A stretch of DNA of 26,203 nucleotides from Asaia bogorensis (GTDB taxonomy: Bacteria > Pseudomonadota > Alphaproteobacteria > Acetobacterales > Acetobacteraceae), in contig CAMBXJ010000007.1 of the NCBI GenBank assembly GCA_945871455.1, positions 1 to 26,203 on the forward strand, in the 5' to 3' direction. Position numbers and translations under genes: made by a program. A model generated the notes under the pieces. That model did no database searches and was not told the DNA's origin. It saw only the letters and a program-made list of their open reading frames with translations. Each line of letters starts with the position of its first letter. The first letter of the stretch is position 1. Shown here piece after piece: positions 16,089-22,197 of this stretch.

Positions 16089-17006
16089 ATGGACCGGGAT
16101 CTGATCGGCTACGGCGCCAACCCACCCAACCCGCATTGGCCGGGCGATGCGCGTCTGGCCGTCAACTTCGTGCTGAATTTCGAGGAAGGGTCGGAACCCT
16201 CGATCCCCGACGGCGATCCAGTGTCCGAGTGGGGCCTGACCGAATACGGCACCAGCAATCCGGGCGTGGTCGGGCGTGACCTCGCGGCCGAGGGCATGTT
16301 CGCCTATGGCAGCCGCGTCGGCTTCTGGAGGATCATGCGCCTGTTCGCCGAACGCGGCCTGCCTCTGACCGTGTTCGGCTGCGCCCTGGCGTTGGAACGC
16401 AATCCCCCGGCCGCCGCCGCGATCCGGGATGCGGGGTTTGACGTCTGCTGCCATGGCTGGCGCTGGGAAAAGCACTTCGAACTGGCCGAGGACGTCGAAC
16501 GCGAGCGCATCGCCCGGGCCGTCGCCTCTCTGCGTCAGACCATGGGCGAACGCCCCCTCGGCTGGTACTGCCGCAGCGGCCCCGGCGTGAACACAAGGCG
16601 GTTGCTGGTGGAGGAGGGCGGCTTCCTCTACGATTCCGATGCCTACGACGATGAGTTGCCGTACTGGACCAAGGTCAGCGGCAAGCTGCATCTGATCGTG
16701 CCTTACAGCCTGTCCACCAACGACGCCAAATTCGGCCGCGGCGCCTTCGGGACGGGGGACGATTTCTTCCACTACTGCCGCGATGCGTTCGATTTCCTGT
16801 ATCGGGAGGGACAGACCCAGCCGCGCATGTTGTCGATCGGCCTGCATATGCGCCTGATCGGACATCCCGCGCGTGCCGCGGGCCTGGAGCGGTTGCTCGA
16901 TCATATCCGCCGTTTCAGCGATGTCTGGGTCACAAGGCGGCTGGATATCGCGCAACATTGGATCAGAACCCATCCCGCGCCGGTTGCCGAGGGTGAGGCG
17001 GGCTGA
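16089..17006 (+). CDS. puuE: PuuE-type allantoinase (polysaccharide deacetylase superfamily)
   Basis: A 305-residue protein of the PuuE branch of the NodB/polysaccharide deacetylase fold, which hydrolyses allantoin to allantoate in purine breakdown and is unrelated to classical metal-dependent allantoinases. The start DLIGYGANPPNPHWPGDARLAVNFVLNFEEGSEPS is close to the family signature, and GFDVCCHGWRWEKHFEL, RSGPGVNTRRLLVEEGGFLYDSDAYDDELPYW and MLSIGLHMRLIGHPARA are also typical. An excellent ribosome site (AGGAGGGA) precedes the ATG. Other ureide or urate genes are not nearby. A related deacetylase on another substrate is possible, but the PuuE signature is strong. Confidence 0.9.
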   Translation: MDRDLIGYGANPPNPHWPGDARLAVNFVLNFEEGSEPSIPDGDPVSEWGLTEYGTSNPGVVGRDLAAEGMFAYGSRVGFWRIMRLFAERGLPLTVFGCALALERNPPAAAAIRDAGFDVCCHGWRWEKHFELAEDVERERIARAVASLRQTMGERPLGWYCRSGPGVNTRRLLVEEGGFLYDSDAYDDELPYWTKVSGKLHLIVPYSLSTNDAKFGRGAFGTGDDFFHYCRDAFDFLYREGQTQPRMLSIGLHMRLIGHPARAAGLERLLDHIRRFSDVWVTRRLDIAQHWIRTHPAPVAEGEAG

Positions 17007-17054
17007 TAGGCAGGGGTATGCGGCACTGCAGCAAAACCGACAGACAAGGTGGCG

Positions 17055-17978
17055 ATGCCTGACCAGCGCATCCTCGTCGTCAAGCTGGGTGCGTTCGGCA
17101 ATGTCATCCTCTCCCTGGGTCCTTACGCGGCGATCCGCCGGCACCATCCCGGGGCTGAGATAACGGTCCTGACCACCGAGCCATTTGCCGATTGGTTTGC
17201 CTCCTCACCCTATTTTGACCGGGTTCTGATAGACCAAAAGCCATCCTGGTGGAACATTCCCGGGGTGCTGCGGTTACGCCGAGCGCTGATGGAGGGACGG
17301 TTCGACCGGGTTTACGATTTGCAGACATCGGGGCGGTCATCCCGCTATTTTCGCCTGTTTCCGCACGCGCGCCGCCCGGCGTGGTCGGGAATCGCGCCCG
17401 GTTGCTCGCTTCCCGACCGCAATCCGCTGCGCAACACCTGGCACGACCATGAACGCCAGGCCGAGCAACTGCGCCAGGCGGGGATTGACACTGTCCCGCA
17501 GCCCGATCTGTCCTGGTGCACGGGCAATGTCGCCCGGTTCGGCCTGCCACGCGACTATGCGCTTCTGGTGCCGGGCAGTTCCCCCGGACGGCCGGCCAAG
17601 CGCTGGCCGGTGGACCGATACGCCGCACTCGCCCGCGAACTGCTGAAGCGCGAGATCACGCCAATCGTGGTCGGAAGTCGCGGTGAAGGCGCATTGGCGG
17701 CGGAGATCGACGCGGCAATCAACCTGACCGGACAGACCGATTTCGGCGATCTGGCGGAATTGGCCCGACGCGCCTGCCTGTCCGTGGGCAATGACACCGG
17801 ACCAATGCATCTGATCGCGGCCGTCGGATGCCCGTCGGTCGTGCTGTTCTCTCACGATTCCGATCCTGTGCTGTGCGCGCCCCGGGGGCCGTCGGTCACT
17901 ATCCTGCGCCGGCCGGACCTGTCCGGGCTGCCGGTGGAGGACGTGGTGACCGCCCTGCCCCGGCTGGTCCGGACCTGA
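17055..17978 (+). CDS. Family 9 glycosyltransferase (heptosyltransferase-like)
   Basis: A 307-residue GT9 enzyme related to the ADP-heptose:LPS heptosyltransferases that build the lipopolysaccharide core at the inner membrane. The N-terminal KLGAFGNVILSLGPYAAIRRHHP corresponds to the family's xGDxxL segment. The nucleotide-sugar site is in SVGNDTGPMHLIAAVGCPSVVLF (Asn246-Pro250), and PGSSPGRPAKRWP matches the PGs-xxxKRWp motif. ATG 17055 is chosen over a GTG two codons earlier because AAGG lies 5 bases upstream of the ATG. The stop shares one base with the start of the downstream exporter gene. The donor sugar is not certain; GT9 proteins outside core clusters may act in other surface glycans. 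Confidence 0.88.
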   Translation: MPDQRILVVKLGAFGNVILSLGPYAAIRRHHPGAEITVLTTEPFADWFASSPYFDRVLIDQKPSWWNIPGVLRLRRALMEGRFDRVYDLQTSGRSSRYFRLFPHARRPAWSGIAPGCSLPDRNPLRNTWHDHERQAEQLRQAGIDTVPQPDLSWCTGNVARFGLPRDYALLVPGSSPGRPAKRWPVDRYAALARELLKREITPIVVGSRGEGALAAEIDAAINLTGQTDFGDLAELARRACLSVGNDTGPMHLIAAVGCPSVVLFSHDSDPVLCAPRGPSVTILRRPDLSGLPVEDVVTALPRLVRT

Positions 17979-19348
17979 TGGAAGCAGCGCCGAACCCTTC
18001 CGCAACGCCGGATGGATTGCCATTCCCGCAGAGAGGCTGGGCCATCCTGACCATTGGACTGGGCCTGACCCTGGCGGTGCTCAACGGCGCCATCGCCAAT
18101 GTCGCCCTGCCGGCAATCGCGCGCGACGTGCAGACCACGGCGGCGAACTCCATCTGGGTGGTCAACGCATTCCAACTCGCGGTGACCGTGTCCCTGCTGC
18201 CGCTGTCGTCCCTGGGCGAGATTTTCGGCTATCGGCTCGTCTATCGCTGGGGCCTGGTGGTGTTCACCATCGCTTCCGTTTTCTGTGCCCTGACCGATTC
18301 GCTGCCCGTGCTGATCGCCGCCCGCATCCTGCAAGGCTTCGGCGCCGCCGGCATCATGAGCGTCAACAGCGCCCTGATCCGCTTCATCTATCCTCGGCGC
18401 TGGCTGGGTCGCGGGGTTGGGATCAATGCCACGATCGGCTCCATCGCCTCGGCCGCGGGGCCCAGCGTGGCGTCGGCGATCCTGGCCGTGGCGCCATGGC
18501 CCTGGCTGTTCGAGGTCAACGTGCCGCTCGGTGTCGCGGCCGCGGTGATCGCCTGGCGCGCTTTGCCCGACACTCCGCATTCCGGCACCAAATTCGACAT
18601 GATCAGCGCGGCACTCCAGGCCGTCGCCATCGGCAGCCTGTTGATCGCGATCTCCGAGCTTGGTCATGGCGACACCCTGGCGCATGTCTCGGTCCAGTTC
18701 CTGGTCGCCGCGGTCGCCGGCACGTTCCTGGTCATGCGGCAGATGGCGCGGACATCCCCCCTGCTGCCGGTGGACCTGCTGCGCATTCCATTGTTCGCGC
18801 TGTCGGTCGTGACCTCCATCTGCTCCTTCATCGCGCAGTCCATGGCGCAGGTCTCGCTGCCGTTCCTGTTCCAGGACCGCTTGCATCTGGACCAGGTGAT
18901 GACCGGACTGCTGATGACGCCCTGGCCATTGACCGTCGCGGTGTGCGCGCCCTTCGTCGGCCGGCTGGCAGATCGGTATCCGGCGGGCATCCTCGGCGGC
19001 GGCGGCATGATCCTGATGAGCCTCGGCCTTGCCGCGCTCAGCCTGCTGCCCCCCGACCCATCGACCTTCGACATCGCCTGGCGGATGACGGTGTGCGGCC
19101 TGGGATTTGCGTTCTTCAACACCCCGAACAACCGAACCTTGCTGACCTCCGCGCCGCCCGCCCGCACCGGCGGCGCCAGTGGCATGCAGGCCACCGCCCG
19201 TCTGTTCGGCCAAACCATCGGCGCCGCCATCGTCGGCATGCTCTTCACCGCTCGGCCGGACGACGGCACGACCTGGACCCTGGTGCTCGCCTCTATATTT
19301 GCCGGTGTCGCGGCCATCATCAGTTTCAGCCGACTTGCCGCGCGGTAA
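17978..19348 (+). CDS. MFS exporter, DHA2 family (14-TM, EmrB/QacA-like)
   Basis: A 456-residue inner-membrane transporter with about 14 predicted hydrophobic segments, the DHA2 drug:proton antiporter type. The first helix region LTLAVLNGAIANVALPAIA, the first loop LSSLGEIFGYRLVYRWG (motif A region) and RILQGFGAAGIMSVNSALIRFIYP (motif C region) are typical. Substrates of this group range from antibiotics to bile salts and siderophores, and none can be assigned. ATG 17978 is chosen because it overlaps the glycosyltransferase stop by one base (TGATG); longer frames to the left lie inside that gene. A GNAT acetyltransferase follows after 22 bases. Confidence 0.92.
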   Translation: MEAAPNPSATPDGLPFPQRGWAILTIGLGLTLAVLNGAIANVALPAIARDVQTTAANSIWVVNAFQLAVTVSLLPLSSLGEIFGYRLVYRWGLVVFTIASVFCALTDSLPVLIAARILQGFGAAGIMSVNSALIRFIYPRRWLGRGVGINATIGSIASAAGPSVASAILAVAPWPWLFEVNVPLGVAAAVIAWRALPDTPHSGTKFDMISAALQAVAIGSLLIAISELGHGDTLAHVSVQFLVAAVAGTFLVMRQMARTSPLLPVDLLRIPLFALSVVTSICSFIAQSMAQVSLPFLFQDRLHLDQVMTGLLMTPWPLTVAVCAPFVGRLADRYPAGILGGGGMILMSLGLAALSLLPPDPSTFDIAWRMTVCGLGFAFFNTPNNRTLLTSAPPARTGGASGMQATARLFGQTIGAAIVGMLFTARPDDGTTWTLVLASIFAGVAAIISFSRLAAR

Positions 19349-19370
19349 GGATTGTGCAGGCTGGCGGTCG

Positions 19371-19859
19371 ATGCATGATGACAGGCCCCACAACCGACCC
19401 AACGGCGCCGCCTACCGGCTGACCCGGCCGGCGACCGACGCGGAGTGGGAAGCCTTCCACGCGATCCGCCGCCGGGTGGAACTGGAGGACGAAGACGGGG
19501 CCGACGGCGATGATCTGGCCCCCGGGCATCACCCCATGCTGCTGTGGTGCGGCGACCGCCCTGTCGGCACCATCCGGATCGACAACCTGGACGGTGGTTC
19601 GGCGGCCCTGCGTCTGGTCGGGATCGATCCCGACAGCCAAGGCCACGGTCACGGCAGGGCCATGCTGCGAGAAGCCGAAGCGTTCGCCCGCGCGATCGGC
19701 TGCGGCAAGGCGGTGGTGTATTCGACGCCGGAGGCCGCCGGCTTCTACGAGAGCGCCGGTTACGCCGAGGACCCGTTCGACGATCAGTACTTCGGCGGTA
19801 TCGTTCAGATGACCAAACCTCTGCATTACGCGGGCTTCAGCCTGGATCCCGATCCATAG
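19371..19859 (+). CDS. GNAT-family N-acetyltransferase
   Basis: A 162-residue acetyltransferase of the GNAT superfamily, transferring acetyl from acetyl-CoA to an unknown amine or protein N-terminus. Acetyl-CoA motif A is LVGIDPDSQGHGHGRAMLREAEAFARAIG, with the Q-x-x-G-x-G pyrophosphate loop intact. The C-terminal STPEAAGFYESAGYAEDP segment is the usual motif B. The ATG at 19371 is the first in-frame start after the exporter stop, but the ribosome site is weak and the exact start is uncertain. It sits at the end of the glycosyltransferase-exporter-acetyltransferase run and is probably co-transcribed with the exporter. Confidence 0.85.
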   Translation: MHDDRPHNRPNGAAYRLTRPATDAEWEAFHAIRRRVELEDEDGADGDDLAPGHHPMLLWCGDRPVGTIRIDNLDGGSAALRLVGIDPDSQGHGHGRAMLREAEAFARAIGCGKAVVYSTPEAAGFYESAGYAEDPFDDQYFGGIVQMTKPLHYAGFSLDPDP

Positions 19860-19906
19860 CCGACGCGCGAGAATAACGGCTCCATAGGGCGGACGGCCAG
19901 CCCACA

Positions 19907-19996
19907 CCGTCATCGCCTGCATAGGCTGGCCATCCACGATTTTTTCGAAATTGACACCCCAGGTCGTGAATGGCGGATCCGCACCCGCCATGACGG
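19907..19996. repeat. 90-bp imperfect palindrome, REP-like intergenic element
   Basis: The two ends are CCGTCAT and ATGACGG, and the inner edges of the arms carry GCCATCCACGA on the left and TCGTGAATGGC on the right, which pair with one mismatch; the middle of each 34-base arm has diverged. The centre holds TTCGAA and a TTGACA-like hexamer (19951-19956) without a good -10. It lies between the acetyltransferase stop and the chemoreceptor gene. I found no second copy in this window. The rest of 19860-20142 is noncoding apart from the CtrA-like site. Confidence 0.5.
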
Positions 19997-20082
19997 GGAC
20001 AGACCCGTGCTCCACACCAAATGGAGCAGTTGTCATTGCGCGCGGCCATGGCGTCCGCCGGCATTCCCGCCGCCTGCCGATG

Positions 20083-20097
20083 TTAAGGATGGGTTAG
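20083..20097 (+). promoter_or_regulatory. CtrA-like binding site upstream of the chemoreceptor gene
   Basis: TTAAGGATGGGTTAG fits TTAA-N7-TTAA with a single mismatch in the last base. CtrA is the alphaproteobacterial response regulator that controls flagellar and chemotaxis genes in many lineages. TTAA is rare in this GC-rich window. The site ends 45 bases before the chemoreceptor ATG, a plausible activator position. No clear -10/-35 pair was found nearby. Confidence 0.4.
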
Positions 20098-20142
20098 TCA
20101 TTTTCTGTCTTCTTGGGACCGAATGCTCCCTGGAGGTGGACT

Positions 20143-22146
20143 ATGCCCAGCCTGGCCGAACCGCGTGGACTACCGTCGCTATTTTCCTTTCGCATCGGAT
20201 TTCGTCTCGCGCTCGGCTTTTGCGCGATGCTGGTCATGGTCGTCGGACTAGGGTTGCTGGGCGCGAGGGATGTGACCTCCACCGCCCGCGAGAGCGCCCT
20301 GATATACCGGCATCCGTTCACGGTGACGCGGAATCTGGCGATCGCGCGATACTCCTCATTCTCTTTGTTCGATCTGGTTCGCACAGCCGCGGTGGACAAA
20401 ACCATTCAGTTCGATACCGGAAATAAGTCGCGGTTGCTGCAAGACCTGCAAAATGCGGTCGATGCCGGGGTGGCAGCGTCTTTGGGCCCAAAGGCCGACG
20501 GTCAGGCCGTGCGAGACGCGGTAGCACCCTTCGTCGCCGGTGTGGAGCAGGCCGCAAGCCTGATCAGCCAGGGCAGGCGAGAGGAAGCCCAGCGCTTCAT
20601 CACGGATGACCTGACCAGGTTGTTTGCGGCTGCGACCGGGTCGATGACGAAGGTCCTGGCATTCGCCAGCAACAATGCAGCGGAACTCGCCGCCCATAGC
20701 CAGGCCACGGCCGATGGCACCGTCCGGATGACTTGGATCTTCACCGCCGCCGCGTTGGTCGTGGGGCTGCTGGTGACTGTACTGACCGCTCGCAGCATCA
20801 CCAGGCCGCTCGCCGGTTTGCGGCAGGACATGGAGCATCTGGCCGCGGGTGAGCGGCAGATCGACGTCCGAGAGGCGGCGCGGCGTGATGAGATCGGCGA
20901 CATGGGCAAGGCCCTGCTGGTACTGAAAGACAACCTGGTCGCCGCGGATGCCGTACAGGCCGAGCAGGCCGCCCATCGGGCGCGCGGCGCCGAGGAGCAA
21001 GCCGCCGCGATGGCGCGGATGGCGGACACGATCGAGAGCGAGACCGTGGCGGCGCTGAACGAAGTGAGCAAGCGTGCCGCCGAAATGAAAGACACCGCGA
21101 ACGGCATGAGCGCGCGCGCCGAAAGCACCACTCGATCCGCCCAGGCCGCCACGGAAGCCGCTAACGAGGCCCTGTCCACGGTCCAAACGGTGGCCAGCGC
21201 CGCCGAAGAACTCGCCGCCTCGATCCGCGAGATCAGCGGCCAGATGCACCAGTCCACCACGCTGGTCGGTCAGGCGGTGACCGCGGGTGGGGAGGCGCGC
21301 GGCACCATCGAAGCGCTGAACGAAACCGTGATGCGCATTGGCGCGGTCGCCGACATGATCGGGGAAATCGCCGCCAAGACCAACCTGCTGGCGCTCAACG
21401 CGACCATCGAGGCGGCCCGCGCCGGTGACGCCGGCAAGGGCTTTGCCGTGGTCGCGTCGGAGGTCAAGCAACTGGCGGCGCAAACCGCCCGATCCACCGG
21501 CGAGATTTCCCAGCATATCAACGAAGTTCGGGCCGCCACCAACGCGTCCGTCGCAGCCGTGGGTCGTATCGAGGAGACCATCACCCAGATCAATGCCGTG
21601 GCGGGATCGATCGCCGCCGCGGTGGAGGAACAGGGCGCGGCGACCGCGGAAATTGCCCGGTCCGTGGCGCAGACGGCAGAGGCCGCCAACGCCGTCACCA
21701 ATCGCATCCAGGACGTGTCCGACGAAGCGAAAGGGACCGGCGCGGACGCCACGCATGTGCATGACACGGCGGCGAACCTGGCCAATTCGGTGTCCGATCT
21801 GAAGCACGCGCTGGTCCGGGTGGTGCGGACGTCCAGCGATGACGTCGATCGCCGGCAGGCGGAGCGGTTCGGGATTGATCTGCCCTGCCACCTGACGATC
21901 GGGTCCGAATTGCGGGTCGCGCGGCTGGTCGATATCTCCACCGGCGGGGCCGCGATCCGGGATGGCGGCACGATGGCGCCGAACACGCGGGGCAAGCTGC
22001 GGATGGCGGGCGTCGGCTTCGAATTGCCGTTCGTTGCGCGCGAGTCCGACGACGGTCTGCTGCACGTCGCCTTCGAGCTGGAGGGCGACATGCTGGAGAA
22101 ATTCTCCGCGGTTCCCGAGCGCCTGGCGATGCGCGCCGCCGCCTGA
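20143..22146 (+). CDS. Methyl-accepting chemotaxis protein with C-terminal PilZ domain
   Basis: A 667-residue transmembrane chemoreceptor. TM1 is at about residues 25-45 ([18 protein letters not shown]), followed by a helical periplasmic sensor of about 150 residues. TM2 is near residues 198-220 ([19 protein letters not shown]), then a HAMP domain ([21 protein letters not shown]). The long signalling coiled coil has its conserved hairpin tip at about residues 407-425 ([21 protein letters not shown]). The C-terminus is a PilZ domain with both c-di-GMP motifs: Arg571-x3-Arg575 (RQAER) and Asp597-x-Ser599-x2-Gly602 (DISTGG). Such receptors let c-di-GMP modulate chemotaxis, as described for an Azospirillum receptor. 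The start has an ideal ribosome site (GGAGGT, 5 bases upstream). The radical SAM-glycosyltransferase gene follows after 51 bases. Confidence 0.94.
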   Translation: MPSLAEPRGLPSLFSFRIGFRLALGFCAMLVMVVGLGLLGARDVTSTARESALIYRHPFTVTRNLAIARYSSFSLFDLVRTAAVDKTIQFDTGNKSRLLQDLQNAVDAGVAASLGPKADGQAVRDAVAPFVAGVEQAASLISQGRREEAQRFITDDLTRLFAAATGSMTKVLAFASNNAAELAAHSQATADGTVRMTWIFTAAALVVGLLVTVLTARSITRPLAGLRQDMEHLAAGERQIDVREAARRDEIGDMGKALLVLKDNLVAADAVQAEQAAHRARGAEEQAAAMARMADTIESETVAALNEVSKRAAEMKDTANGMSARAESTTRSAQAATEAANEALSTVQTVASAAEELAASIREISGQMHQSTTLVGQAVTAGGEARGTIEALNETVMRIGAVADMIGEIAAKTNLLALNATIEAARAGDAGKGFAVVASEVKQLAAQTARSTGEISQHINEVRAATNASVAAVGRIEETITQINAVAGSIAAAVEEQGAATAEIARSVAQTAEAANAVTNRIQDVSDEAKGTGADATHVHDTAANLANSVSDLKHALVRVVRTSSDDVDRRQAERFGIDLPCHLTIGSELRVARLVDISTGGAAIRDGGTMAPNTRGKLRMAGVGFELPFVARESDDGLLHVAFELEGDMLEKFSAVPERLAMRAAA

Positions 22147-22197
22147 TCCGGCGGCGCGGCGTTCCTTGATTTCATCCATCGGTGACAGGCGGCCAAA

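Noticed and set aside
17852..19402. A 516-codon minus-strand open frame opposite the exporter gene
   Set aside because: Gln/His/Asp/Gly-rich antisense product; the plus strand is an intact 14-helix exporter.
19951..19980. TTGACA at 19951-19956 as a -35 box for the chemoreceptor gene
   Set aside because: No acceptable -10 hexamer 16-18 bases downstream, and the hexamer lies in the loop of the REP-like palindrome.
20057..20083. Sigma-28 flagellar promoter (GCCGAT at 20076) before the chemoreceptor gene
   Set aside because: No TAAA-like -35 element at the required 15-base distance.
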